From: Paenibacillus sp. W2I17
GTDB lineage: Bacteria; Bacillota; Bacilli; Paenibacillales; Paenibacillaceae
NCBI RefSeq assembly: GCF_030815985.1
Contig: NZ_JAUSXM010000001.1
Location: forward strand, 806,001 to 870,000
Length of the DNA stretch: 64,000 bases
Direction: 5' to 3'
Part shown: positions 17,522-27,468 of the stretch, piece after piece
Position numbering within the stretch: position 1 is the stretch's first letter
Layout: each line of letters opens with the position of its first letter
Translations under genes and position numbers: made by a program
Notes under the pieces: generated by a model
The model's input: the letters and a program-made list of their open reading frames with translations, nothing else
Database searches by the model: none
What the model was told of the DNA's origin: nothing

Positions 17522-18526
17522 TTACTCGCCACCCGGATAAGGATTGATCTTCTGGATCGTTCCGTCTTCGTTGTATTTCAGTTCGGAATATTTAACGCAG
17601 CGCTTGTGGTTGACGCCTTCCGACAGGGAGCTGTCGTGATAGAACAGATACCACTTATCTTCAACTTGCACAATGGAGTGGTGGGTTGTCCAGCCGATAA
17701 CTGGAGAGAGAATCTCGCCCTTGAACGTGAATGGTCCCATCGGGTTCTTGCCGATCGCATATACGAGCTTATGCGTGGTTCCTGTAGAGTAGGACAGGTA
17801 GTAATAGTCGTTATATTTATGCATCCATGGGCCTTCAAAATATCTCCGTTCCTCATCCCCGGCCAGAATCGGATTCCCGTCTTCATCGACAATTGATATC
17901 TCGGCAGGCTTGCCCTGGAAGGACAGCATATCGTCACTAAGCAGTGCAACTTGCGGTCCAAGCGCTGGCTGGTCAGGAGCCGGTCCTTCTGCATCTGGAA
18001 CGAAGCTGCCGGTCTGCCATTTCTCCAGCTGGCCGCCCCAGAGTCCGCCGAAATAGATGTATGACTGATTGTCGTCATCCACCAGTACGGCTGGATCGAT
18101 ACTGAAGCTGCCTTCCATATAATTTGGCTGCGGCGTGAACGGGCCTGCCGGAGACTCTGATGTTGCCACACCCAGACGGAAGATGCCGTCATGGTCCCGT
18201 GCTGGGAAGAACAGGTAATAGGTATTGTTTTTATAAGCGGCATCCGGTGCCCAGAGCTGCTTGGAGGCCCACGGAATATCTCTCAGATGCAACGCTTCGC
18301 CGTGATCGACCACCGGGGAATCGAAGTTGTTCATCGAGAGGACATGATAGTCTTCCATTTTATACTGGTCGCCGTTATCGTTGCTCGGCTCGTCATGATC
18401 GAGGTCATGGGAAGGATAGATGTAGATTTTGCCCTCGTAGACATGGGCGGACGGGTCTGCAGTGAAGATGTGGGTTACGAGCGGCTGGTGGGGCTTAGGT
18501 AGTTGTTGTTGTTGTTGTTGATTCAT
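17522..18526 (-). CDS. Glycoside hydrolase family 43, second copy
   Basis: 334 residues. GH43 marks: TADPSAHVY (catalytic Asp near residue 24), WAPDAAYKNNTYYLFF, SIDPAVLVDDDN and YFEGPWMHKY (general acid Glu near 230). It differs clearly from the GH43 at 199-1182 and resembles the arabinofuranosidase/xylosidase subfamilies. No signal peptide. The N-terminus carries a run of six Gln encoded by repeated CAA/CAG-type triplets, a slippage-prone tract. AAAGGAGATGCCTT precedes the ATG. The gene stands alone with its own terminator. Confidence 0.8.
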   Translation of the reverse strand: MNQQQQQQLPKPHQPLVTHIFTADPSAHVYEGKIYIYPSHDLDHDEPSNDNGDQYKMEDYHVLSMNNFDSPVVDHGEALHLRDIPWASKQLWAPDAAYKNNTYYLFFPARDHDGIFRLGVATSESPAGPFTPQPNYMEGSFSIDPAVLVDDDNQSYIYFGGLWGGQLEKWQTGSFVPDAEGPAPDQPALGPQVALLSDDMLSFQGKPAEISIVDEDGNPILAGDEERRYFEGPWMHKYNDYYYLSYSTGTTHKLVYAIGKNPMGPFTFKGEILSPVIGWTTHHSIVQVEDKWYLFYHDSSLSEGVNHKRCVKYSELKYNEDGTIQKINPYPGGE

Positions 18527-18539
18527 AAGGCATCTCCTT

Positions 18540-18745
18540 TGGTATTGGAATAATAGAATCCTTCATAATAAGCAGGGCTGACTTATCTGTACAGTTGCCC
18601 GAGGCGCGCAGCCCCAGGTAGATGCCGGTGAAGCCGTTGGCTGAGGCACGCGAACACGGGAGGCGCCTCATCGTCCAGCATGTAGGCATTCCCGCGCTCG
18701 GTCCAGGAATAGCGCTCAAATATCTGGCGATTACGGTAATTCATT
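18540..18745 (-). pseudogene. Remnant of a glycosidase C-terminal domain
   Basis: Two frames join a coding-like path. The first reads NYRNRQIFERYSWTERGNAY and on to APPVF. After a shift near 18650 the second reads ASANGFTGIYLGLRASGN, which resembles the C-terminal beta-sandwich of GH43 xylosidases. It lies directly upstream of the GH43 gene. The identification is weak. Confidence 0.35.
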
Positions 18746-18971
18746 GATTGCATCCTTAGAATTCAAAGCAAGCGTTTACAATCCCTAATGTTATTGTATA
18801 AGCCCCGCTTATTCTTTCCTATACACATAATAAAGATCTTTCCCCGAAAAAATGTACAATTCCCGCCTATCTCATAATTCTTATATTCTACAATGAAGTG
18901 ATTTTTTTTGCGTTGTCTTGTCGCACATATTATTTCTTCTCCTCTGGATCGCAATGAATTAACAGGCAAAA

Positions 18972-19083
18972 TAACAATTGGATATTAGCCTAATCGGCAA
19001 TCGTACTATGTTCTTGTCCTTGGCTCGGGACAAGCACTTGTACCGATAAAACAAAAAAGCCGCTAAATGAGCGACTTTGAATG
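18972..19083. repeat. Repeat family B, copy 5
   Basis: TATTAGCCTAATCGGCAATC, TTCTTGTCC...GGACAAG inverted repeat, then aaaaaagccgctaaatgagcgacttt. On the minus strand the last hairpin ends in a T-run about 45 bases after the stop of the TetR gene at 19126. The stretch 18746-18971 holds nothing recognisable. Confidence 0.75.
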
Positions 19084-19125
19084 TTGTGCAGCCGATAGAA
19101 AATTAGATAATCCAAATTGCTAAGA

Positions 19126-19785
19126 TTAATATAAGTTTTTTGAAATTTTTTGGGCCATGCACTCAATTCTAGGGATCATCAAGTTGTCATCCATCATTTT
19201 AATTTTATCAGGTTTAAACAACTGAAATTTCTTTAGATTGTAATAGTCAAATAACACCTGATACACTGTCAAATGGTTCTCCATCAGGTACTTTACATCT
19301 AAAACGTTACTTAGAATCTCATCTTGCATAATGATAAGCCTACCATCAATCTTATTAAAAAAACCCTCTTTTATTCCTTCATTATAAAAAGCCAATTCCT
19401 GATATTCTCGTTGCTTCATGGCTTCTTTTAGTCGCTCATAGTTCTCAGGATAACTATTTTCAAGTTCCCTTAAGAAAATGTCTGTGATGAACTCTTTTAA
19501 TAAGATGGTTTGTTCAAATGTTTGCTGAAATCGCTGAACAAAAACTTGATCAGCATCAGAATCTTCAATAATTTCGTGGATATATTCGACAAATGTACTC
19601 ACAATAAACGAAATAATATCTTCTTTGGTAGAGAAATATTTATATAAAGTCGCCCTGCTTATATCCATAATCTTTGAGATTTCATCCATTTTCAAACCTT
19701 GAAACCCATTTTTTCTAACGTGTAATAACAATCTATTAGTAAGCTTTTGCCTCATCTGATGTTGTTTTTCAATCTGCCGTTCCAT
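19126..19785 (-). CDS. TetR/AcrR-family regulator
   Basis: 219 residues. The N-terminal helix-turn-helix reads KMDEISKIMDISRATLYKYF (residues 32-51). The C-terminal ligand domain is not specific. ATG follows AAGGGGGCAGTTAG. It is divergent from the aldo/keto reductase gene, so it probably represses that gene and itself from the shared 200-base region. Confidence 0.8.
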   Translation of the reverse strand: MERQIEKQHQMRQKLTNRLLLHVRKNGFQGLKMDEISKIMDISRATLYKYFSTKEDIISFIVSTFVEYIHEIIEDSDADQVFVQRFQQTFEQTILLKEFITDIFLRELENSYPENYERLKEAMKQREYQELAFYNEGIKEGFFNKIDGRLIIMQDEILSNVLDVKYLMENHLTVYQVLFDYYNLKKFQLFKPDKIKMMDDNLMIPRIECMAQKISKNLY

Positions 19786-19871
19786 CTAACTGCCCCCTTA
19801 TAAATTATATTATATCTCATAATCATCATTTTAAACAAACTATACTAAATAGACACTTTAAATGCTTTTTG

Positions 19872-19900
19872 TTTACTTTATTCAACTCCCATGATATTAT
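19872..19900 (+). promoter_or_regulatory. Promoter of the aldo/keto reductase gene
   Basis: -35 TTTACT (19872-19877), 17-base spacer, -10 TATTAT (19895-19900). It lies 85 bases before the start codon, within the divergent TetR/reductase region. Confidence 0.55.
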
Positions 19901-19984
19901 GTTTTTTGTTCCTATGAATAAGAGTGATGAAAATTCATATTGAACGAGTTAAGATTGGATACCTTTATTTAAGGAGGAACAAAA

Positions 19985-20983
<999 letters not shown>

Positions 20984-21010
20984 CTTTTATAGAAAATTAA
21001 AAAGATGAAT

Positions 21011-21055
21011 AAAAAACAGCTAACTAAGGACATAGTCATAGTTAGCTGTTTTTTT
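21011..21055. terminator. Bidirectional terminator between reductase gene and PEARL-like operon
   Basis: AACAGCTAACTA (21015-21026) pairs with TAGTTAGCTGTT (21039-21050), with A-run before and T-run after, so it works in both directions. It ends the plus-strand reductase gene and the long minus-strand operon that finishes at 21179. Confidence 0.85.
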
Positions 21056-21178
21056 ATCATTTTTTATTCAACATTTCGAAAAATCAAGTATTCGAGGTTA
21101 ATAACACCATAATTATTCCACGTCAATGGGATGTTTAATCTGTCAGCAATTGACCATCCATGATACACAGTCCCGATC

Positions 21179-21941
21179 TCAGTTCTTTTCTACAACAATA
21201 AAGACACGATCCTCCCCTTCCGGGTTATCAATCGAAGCTGATAAATCCTTCAATTTGGAAAAGCGGATTTTTTTTCCATCCTACTTCTAAAAGAGAGGCC
21301 TTCACTGCATCTAATCTAAAACAGGTATTAACTATCGAATGTACGAATCTTTCATAATACCCATTTGGTTTTTTCGAGAAACCCGTCATATGAGTAACGG
21401 CTCTTGAATTCATCTCATCATAGAAGCTTCTAGATACAATCATCGATTCCTCATTGTCTTCAATTACGATATTCGTCCATCCTTGAAGACCTTTATTCGT
21501 ATTTAAATCAAAAATAAAGATCCCATGATCATCCGTCACGTTATAAACCGCACGAAAACATCTTTTTAAGGCTTCAATATCAGGTAAATGGTTAAGGGCA
21601 TCGAATGTTGAAACAACCAGACCCAATTTCTCTTCCAAAGTAAAATCCGTTGCATCGCCTTGTACAAATCTAGCCTGTCCCGTCTCTACATACTTCGAAT
21701 TGTTGCGGTTCGCGTAATTCAACATCCCCGAAGACAGATCGATCCCCGTCACTTTATATTCTTTTTTTAGGAAATAATGAGCCAGGTGTCCTGTTCCACA
21801 ACATAAGTCAAGAACATGGTTGTTATTACGGCTAATGTCCTGCTGTTCATAGTATTTTAGAATTCTTGGTGCTGCTTGCAGGGCAAAATTAGACCATTTT
21901 TTATTATATAATCCGGCAAAAACATTACCATACGTTTCCAT
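21179..21941 (-). CDS. SAM-dependent methyltransferase, last gene of the cluster (C-terminal frameshift)
   Basis: Class I methyltransferase with motif I VLDLCCGTGHLA near residue 43, the acidic GIDLSSGML of motif II near 66 and FDALNHL near 115. As given, the frame ends at 21228 after 237 residues. A plus-strand run of eight T at 21268-21275 seems to carry one base too many: with seven, the protein would continue as IRFSKLKDLSASIDNPEG and end VEKN at 21179, the normal ending of this family. It starts 10 bases after the FMN reductase gene, so it is probably the final tailoring enzyme of the pathway. The substrate could be a hydroxyl, amine or carboxyl made by earlier steps. Confidence 0.75.
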
Positions 21942-21951
21942 TTCATCACAC

Positions 21952-22488
21952 TCACGATCTATTTTGGAATCGATACGAAACCTCTTGCAACAAACCTAAG
22001 AGAACACTTTTAAACTGTGATTGAGCTTCTTCACTAAATTCGTTATTCTCTAATAACTCTTTCTCACACACAGAGACTTGTTGAGGGATAACATGGGCGT
22101 GTAATGACCGAAATATCAAGCGCATCGAGTTAAGCGTATTAATGCCTGACTTCATTCCACCTGAAGTTGACATCAGTGCAATCGTTTTATTTTTAAATCC
22201 TGATCCATCTTGGTAGTCGAGTAAGTTTTTGAGTGCTCCAGAGTACCCACCATGATACTCCGGAGAAGAAATAAGAAATGCATCAGCTGACTTTATTTTT
22301 TCCGAAACCGTGATCATTTCTTCTGTTAGGGGTGCTACCGGACTGTACAACGGAAAATTGGTATCACATACACAAATGATCTCTGTATCGTGCCCTTTCT
22401 TCTCCAGCATTCTACTTGCCATATTTAATAGTTTTTTACCTAAGGAGTTGGGATTCATACTTCCATTAATTAGAACAATTTTAGCCAC
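21952..22488 (-). CDS. NADPH-dependent FMN reductase/flavodoxin-like oxidoreductase
   Basis: 178 residues with a flavodoxin-like fold: LINGSMNPNSLGKKLL (phosphate-binding loop at residues 6-21) and SPEYHGGYSGALKNLLDY, the usual FMN/active-site loop of the family. GTG at 22488 follows AGGGGGAGCGAA and overlaps the stop of the small TPR gene by eight bases. It could supply reduced flavin to another enzyme or reduce a pathway intermediate such as a quinone or nitro group. Part of the PEARL-like operon. Confidence 0.8.
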   Translation of the reverse strand: MAKIVLINGSMNPNSLGKKLLNMASRMLEKKGHDTEIICVCDTNFPLYSPVAPLTEEMITVSEKIKSADAFLISSPEYHGGYSGALKNLLDYQDGSGFKNKTIALMSTSGGMKSGINTLNSMRLIFRSLHAHVIPQQVSVCEKELLENNEFSEEAQSQFKSVLLGLLQEVSYRFQNRS

Positions 22489-23152
22489 TTCGCTCCCCCT
22501 CTTTCTTCTCCACAAGTTTTATCCGTACGATCCAGGACTTCACTTCGTTGTCGGCATGCAAGCGATAAGATTCTTGTAAGGCTTCCAAAGCCAACGGATA
22601 GTTTTTCACCTTCATATGACTCATACCGAGCAATCGCCAGCCATATGCATCCTGGGGATGATCTTTTACATATGAAGTAAGCAAGGTGCATGCTTCTTTT
22701 TCTTGATGTGTACGGATGTAAAGCAGCGCAAGTTCTGTTGTTGCCCATTTTTTATGAACGCTATCAACATAATTTAGATACAGCTCCTTAAGATCATTCC
22801 TTCTATTTTGCTTTTTAAGAATTTGTGAAAAGAGAGTGGCGTATTCTAAATGATCAGGGTGCATTCGGCAAAGAGCTGACAAACCAGTGGCTGCTAGTGT
22901 CCATTCTTCTTTCGAAACTGCTGCTTGTACTAAATTATGCCAGGCCTTCGAATGACTCTGATCCTTTACAACTGCGTTGTTCCACAATTGCATTGCTTTT
23001 ATTTGATGTCCATGAGCAAAATATACATTTCCAAGATGATATAGGGAGCTGGCATCTCTTCTCAAAAGATAAATAAAGCGCCAAAAGAAAGTTGAGATAT
23101 AAAATCTCGCCTGGAATCCGTTATGAGGAGATTGTTGCTCCAGTTTCTTCAA
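22481..23152 (-). CDS. Small TPR-repeat protein of the cluster
   Basis: 223 residues with four or five tetratricopeptide repeats (SLYHLGNVYFAHGHQIKAM near 36-54 and AYGWRLLGMSHMKVKNYPLA near 175). TTG start at 23152 inside the end of the radical-SAM-like gene, preceded by GGGGGGAATATTAG; the 32-base overlap implies coupled translation. TPR units bind partner proteins, so it may hold the enzymes of this pathway together. It is unlike the three large TPR proteins and lacks their N-terminal domain. Confidence 0.75.
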   Translation of the reverse strand: MKKLEQQSPHNGFQARFYISTFFWRFIYLLRRDASSLYHLGNVYFAHGHQIKAMQLWNNAVVKDQSHSKAWHNLVQAAVSKEEWTLAATGLSALCRMHPDHLEYATLFSQILKKQNRRNDLKELYLNYVDSVHKKWATTELALLYIRTHQEKEACTLLTSYVKDHPQDAYGWRLLGMSHMKVKNYPLALEALQESYRLHADNEVKSWIVRIKLVEKKEGERSG

Positions 23153-25040
23153 CTAATATTCCCCCCGTATATAACTTGAGTAGCAACTTTCGTACGGAGG
23201 CCTCCTGCTTTTCTGGAAACTTTTTCAGCAAATCACGTAAAGTGATTGAATTTTTGCATTGTGCCAGAACTGCTCCAATGGCAGGAGAGATTACCATACA
23301 GCTATCTTTTTTACAGTCATATAAGACACGTGTGTCTTTTCTTAGAATAACTTCGAACGGGTACTCTTTTTCTTGGCCTGGAACGGTGGGGTGCATATTC
23401 TTTTCTAATTCAGATAGTGAGTAAGGCAAAGTGTACATTTTACATGAAGGAGAAAGCGACAATTGCAAATCTTCCTTCAGTACAGGTTCAGCTTCTGAAT
23501 CTACCAACCTAGGTGCCTCAATGAAAAGTTCCGTATCATCAACAGCCAGCACATCACGAGGAAAGTCGTATCTTTCCTTTTGCTGAAGCTCACCCACGAG
23601 CGAAGAGGCAAAGGGAAGAAAACGTTCACTGTCCCAACCCGTTTCAGTGCGGAAATGATAACTACGTTGAATGTCTTTCTCTGGGTTTTTCTCAGCTATC
23701 CATTCAATTCCATAGTCTTTAGATTCGTTCCAAAAGTGGCTTCCTTCATAAAGGCGGAAAATTCTAAAACGAATATAACGAGTTGTGCATTCCGAATGCT
23801 CTTTTAAAAAAGATATGAACTCCGTAAACCCTTCCGGAGAAGTGAGCGGATAACCCAGGACGAGGGAATGGTACAACGGTATTTGTTCCGACCTACATGC
23901 GCTCCAGGATTGAAGCATCTTCTGCTTGATCTGATCAACATGATCTCTAACGAGCCAACCTTTCAACTCCCAGTGAACCCATGTCAGCCCCCTACTCTTA
24001 AGCCATCTCACCTCATCCTCATTCAAGGATTGATCAAACTTTAAATATATCCCCCAAGGGGCTTTAATATGAAATTTTTCCAAGCATTCTCCAAAATATA
24101 GGGCTTCTTCTACGGTGGTAGGTTCGTACAAGTAAAGACGTTTATTCTCGATGTGCTTGCTGTCGGATAACCAAGAAAAAAGTGAATCTTCGTGCATCCA
24201 GTTCTTCTGCACCCGAATATCTAGATAGGGAGTCCAATATTGATCTGCTTCTAACTCTCCGAATCCCCAGCTGATGGTTTGCTTGGAGCTCCTATGCTGA
24301 ATGAAATCTTGTGGATGTCTAACAGCTATAACTTGGTTTATGTTCATAGGAGGATGGTTTACTAGGTTTTTACCAAAATCTGAAAAGAACGGACCTGCCC
24401 ATGAAATACGCGCATCTTTATTCTTCTCACGTATAAAATCAGTTAATGTATAGGCCGGAACTAATTGTTGATCTGATTCAATCCATATGACCCATTCCCT
24501 CTCTTCATGTTCTACTATCGATTCCAAGAAGGGTTTAAACGGATTCGTTTTGTTGTCCTGGACACTCTTCTCCAGTTGTTCTGTACTCTCGGTGGAATAC
24601 AGTAAATTAACATCATTCATTGCTAATTGAGTAGGAAGAAAAGGGAGTTGAAATAGCTCTATTGCATAACGGATAAGATTCCTTGCCTCTTCTCGTTCAC
24701 GCACATCGCATTTCGTCTTCATCGTTTGAATAGCTTCTTGAAGATTCTTCTCTACGCTTTCCCTTCTCAAAAAGGCTCTAAGCAGGCCTCTCACATACTC
24801 TTGATCCTTTGCTTGAATTTCGTTTTGAGTATGCAAGCTGTTCCATTCATTTTCAAGATGTTGGTATCGTTTTGTTACAGCATGCGAGTCTAACATATGG
24901 TTCCAAAACAGAAGATTTGCATCGACTAATTCAATCTCCATATGAGAAGCTCGTACAGAAGAGATACAGGACGTTAACAGAAAAGGAATCTCGGAGGGAT
25001 CTTTTAAAGGTGGATAGATTACTTTAATCGGAAGAGTCAT
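23121..25040 (-). CDS. B12-type radical-SAM-like protein without the iron-sulfur motif
   Basis: 639 residues. The N-terminus (KVIYPPLKDPSEIPFLLTSC, then ELVDANLLFWNHML) matches the start of B12-binding radical SAM proteins of the RiPP maturation type. The middle keeps the barrel pattern (RWLKSRGLTWVHWELKG, then SLVLGYPLTSPEGFTEFISF). Where CxxxCxxC should be, between about 270 and 310, there are no cysteines (YWTPYLDIRVQKNWMHEDSL), so no 4Fe-4S cluster can be held there. The C-terminus (SITLRDLLKKFPEKQEASVR, then LYTGGILVEE) looks like a winged-helix peptide-recognition domain of PqqD type. Probably a binding or scaffold protein derived from an enzyme. Start ATG 25040 has GGGG eight bases upstream and overlaps the previous gene. 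Confidence 0.7.
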   Translation of the reverse strand: MTLPIKVIYPPLKDPSEIPFLLTSCISSVRASHMEIELVDANLLFWNHMLDSHAVTKRYQHLENEWNSLHTQNEIQAKDQEYVRGLLRAFLRRESVEKNLQEAIQTMKTKCDVREREEARNLIRYAIELFQLPFLPTQLAMNDVNLLYSTESTEQLEKSVQDNKTNPFKPFLESIVEHEEREWVIWIESDQQLVPAYTLTDFIREKNKDARISWAGPFFSDFGKNLVNHPPMNINQVIAVRHPQDFIQHRSSKQTISWGFGELEADQYWTPYLDIRVQKNWMHEDSLFSWLSDSKHIENKRLYLYEPTTVEEALYFGECLEKFHIKAPWGIYLKFDQSLNEDEVRWLKSRGLTWVHWELKGWLVRDHVDQIKQKMLQSWSACRSEQIPLYHSLVLGYPLTSPEGFTEFISFLKEHSECTTRYIRFRIFRLYEGSHFWNESKDYGIEWIAEKNPEKDIQRSYHFRTETGWDSERFLPFASSLVGELQQKERYDFPRDVLAVDDTELFIEAPRLVDSEAEPVLKEDLQLSLSPSCKMYTLPYSLSELEKNMHPTVPGQEKEYPFEVILRKDTRVLYDCKKDSCMVISPAIGAVLAQCKNSITLRDLLKKFPEKQEASVRKLLLKLYTGGILVEETGATISS

Positions 25041-27468
25041 GTCCATTTCCCCTTTCAACAAAGTAGCTTAATCTCAATTCGGCCGTGTGGCGTTGCTTAT
25101 TACCTTTAGTCAGCCATGTCTCGCTCAGACCAGGTAACATTTCACTTAAAGTACATTCCTCTTCAGTCCCAAAAGCATTCCACATCTCAAGAAGAAAGTA
25201 GTTATCAAAATGAATATAAAAGGGTTTCGGTTGATTGGCTATTTTAACGAATGCTTCGTTGGGAAGTCTGTTTTCCACGTGATATTTGAATGCATCATAA
25301 AAAAGCTCGATGGAAGAGCCTGGATATACTCCATTCCAGAAGGTCTCTTTTGTGATCCGCCATGTAGCTCTTTGCACGACCACATCCCCCATCATCAGTC
25401 TTGGCGTAAATGCGCCTGTATTGACAACAAAAGGCACCGCCTTAGGTAAAGAAAAGAAAGAATGCACCATGGTATGAAGCTCACCGTTGTAAGTACGATA
25501 AACTCCATCATCATCAGGTAGGGATAAAACAACGCCATCCTCCAAACACTGGACCATCGCATGAGCCAGGGAGATCTTTTGGTTTGAACTATTCGATATA
25601 CTGCTCATTTGTGCGGTTATGCCAGGATACTCGAAGGGAACAATTTTAAACCTTTTATTGGATAGTAAATTCAACATTTGTTGATTTGTTGTACTGTTTT
25701 TGATTTTCTCTTTTATTTGTGCTGTAAGATGTTCTTCATCACGATGAAATTGCAATGCCCATCCCCATAGCATAACGGTATCGTGAATTTCCCCAAGGAT
25801 AACTTGATAAGTGCCATCGTTCCTTTTGGCTAGCATAAGATCGGGAGAGTTAATCCAGCCGAGGTCTGGATCAAACTCGCAGGATGTATCATCGGGAAGA
25901 GCAACAATAAATTCATCGCTTTTTTTCACAAAGGCTTCCACTTGTTGCTCTATATCCGTTCGTATGTTACGCCATCGATTTTCCCAGTGCTGGGCTTCAG
26001 GATGCTGTGTGACATCATATATAAATTTCAGGTAGGGCACCTCTTGTGTTGACGGATACAAGGTGGTGAATATCTCTTTCGCAAGCCTTTGCTGCATTTC
26101 ATCCTTTTCTTGTCCATGTTTAGCGCAGAGGTTTAGCCATTTAGGCACACTTTCTCGGATCACACCTGCAATGCTCCCACCAATCTGAACCTCGTCTAAT
26201 GGACCATGGCACTCCTCATATAGAAGAGTGCGGTCAGCATATATAGCTCCACCACTTCTTCTAGGATTTTCCCCTGTCCATTCCATGAAAGACGTCTCAA
26301 GTCGTGTTAATTCATGTATTTTGTCTTCCAACATCAAAGAGGGATATGAACTTTTTAAGTCCCATAGCCAATTGATCCTTTGTCTCCATAAGATCACGTC
26401 CGGGTGAGGAGGTAAGGTTGGGTTATTGATCCACTCTCTTAGACTTCGTAAGGCATCCGGTTCGGTGACGGGAATTGGTATTTCAATATCAACCAACTTT
26501 TTGCTCTCGAGCCTAGACAGCAATGGTTCTGTTTCTTCAATCGTCCAATTTAAATGATTTGCCAGCTCGGATATGGTTTGAAAATCATGAGACAACCCCT
26601 CAACTAAGGGGTGATAACGCTCCTGAAGTACAATTCGTTTCCCTGAATGAGGAAAATAAAGTGTGGAGCCCTCTTTCTTGAGCAGGTAAGATAATTTCAC
26701 ACTACAATAGGGTCTGAGCTCTTTTTTGATTTTTAATACATTTATTAAACTGGAAACTGCCCAGTACGGTAGAAAAGCTCTACGTTCCCTTTCTTGATCC
26801 AAAACTTTATATTTCACATCTTTGTTTATCTCTCCTAATCTGCCGTATTGAATAGGACCAAAATAACTTGTGGTTTCATTCTTCGTGCAAAACCTCTGAA
26901 GATAGGAGATTAATTGCCTCTCTGTTCGCTTAACATCTGCATTTCTTTTCACTAAAGCATTCTGCAAATAGGGAAGTAATGCATTCTTATACATGGATGG
27001 ACTTTGTTGAAAAACAGCTTCTTGTAATCGCACGTCCTTATAGATATCCTGTAGTTCACGTTGTTTTAAAGCGAGCTCCTCTCTGAATACTTGAGCACTT
27101 GCTTCACGGATGAATTCCAAACGTTCTACGTTCATTTGATAATGCTTTAATTCATGTAATACGTTTGTGTCTAATCCCTCAGTCTCCAGGCTCGAAATGA
27201 GTTCTGAATTTATTGGTTTTCTTTTGGCAATCGTTTTACGTGCTTTTTTCCAAAAAGGAAGTGCAGCGTCTGAGATGCAGTTAACTCGTTCTAATTCCTT
27301 CATATGAGTGATACGCTGCTCTATATTTCTCTCAATCTCATATCGTTGATGAAACGTTTTAACCGTCTTCTCAAAACGAAGTCTTTCAATCCATTCCGCT
27401 GGAAATCCGGTAGAGCGTAGAATAAACTCAGGAAAGTGCTCCCACTTTGGAGTCCCGATATCGCCCAC
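25024..27468 (-). CDS. PEARL-like small LanB protein, copy G
   Basis: 814 residues. LanB N-terminal (glutamylation-type) domain: ILRSTGFP at residues 16-23, QRFCTKNETTSYFGP at 191-205, a winged-helix segment near 296-332, YADR at 410-413 followed by EEC, NSPDLM near 566, LGEIH near 585 and RHTAELR near the end. There is no C-terminal elimination domain. Lanthipeptide dehydratases of this kind glutamylate Ser/Thr from glutamyl-tRNA; PEARL relatives instead add an amino acid from aminoacyl-tRNA to a peptide C-terminus. Last of the seven copies. The GTG at 27468 directly abuts AGGAG and is the only standard start after an in-frame stop; an ATC eight bases past the site is the alternative. It overlaps copy F by 41 bases. 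Confidence 0.8.
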   Translation of the reverse strand: MGDIGTPKWEHFPEFILRSTGFPAEWIERLRFEKTVKTFHQRYEIERNIEQRITHMKELERVNCISDAALPFWKKARKTIAKRKPINSELISSLETEGLDTNVLHELKHYQMNVERLEFIREASAQVFREELALKQRELQDIYKDVRLQEAVFQQSPSMYKNALLPYLQNALVKRNADVKRTERQLISYLQRFCTKNETTSYFGPIQYGRLGEINKDVKYKVLDQERERRAFLPYWAVSSLINVLKIKKELRPYCSVKLSYLLKKEGSTLYFPHSGKRIVLQERYHPLVEGLSHDFQTISELANHLNWTIEETEPLLSRLESKKLVDIEIPIPVTEPDALRSLREWINNPTLPPHPDVILWRQRINWLWDLKSSYPSLMLEDKIHELTRLETSFMEWTGENPRRSGGAIYADRTLLYEECHGPLDEVQIGGSIAGVIRESVPKWLNLCAKHGQEKDEMQQRLAKEIFTTLYPSTQEVPYLKFIYDVTQHPEAQHWENRWRNIRTDIEQQVEAFVKKSDEFIVALPDDTSCEFDPDLGWINSPDLMLAKRNDGTYQVILGEIHDTVMLWGWALQFHRDEEHLTAQIKEKIKNSTTNQQMLNLLSNKRFKIVPFEYPGITAQMSSISNSSNQKISLAHAMVQCLEDGVVLSLPDDDGVYRTYNGELHTMVHSFFSLPKAVPFVVNTGAFTPRLMMGDVVVQRATWRITKETFWNGVYPGSSIELFYDAFKYHVENRLPNEAFVKIANQPKPFYIHFDNYFLLEMWNAFGTEEECTLSEMLPGLSETWLTKGNKQRHTAELRLSYFVERGNGHDSSD

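Noticed and set aside
18763..18969. A 68-residue protein upstream of the glycosidase remnant
   Set aside because: AT-rich, no start signal and no domain-like pattern.
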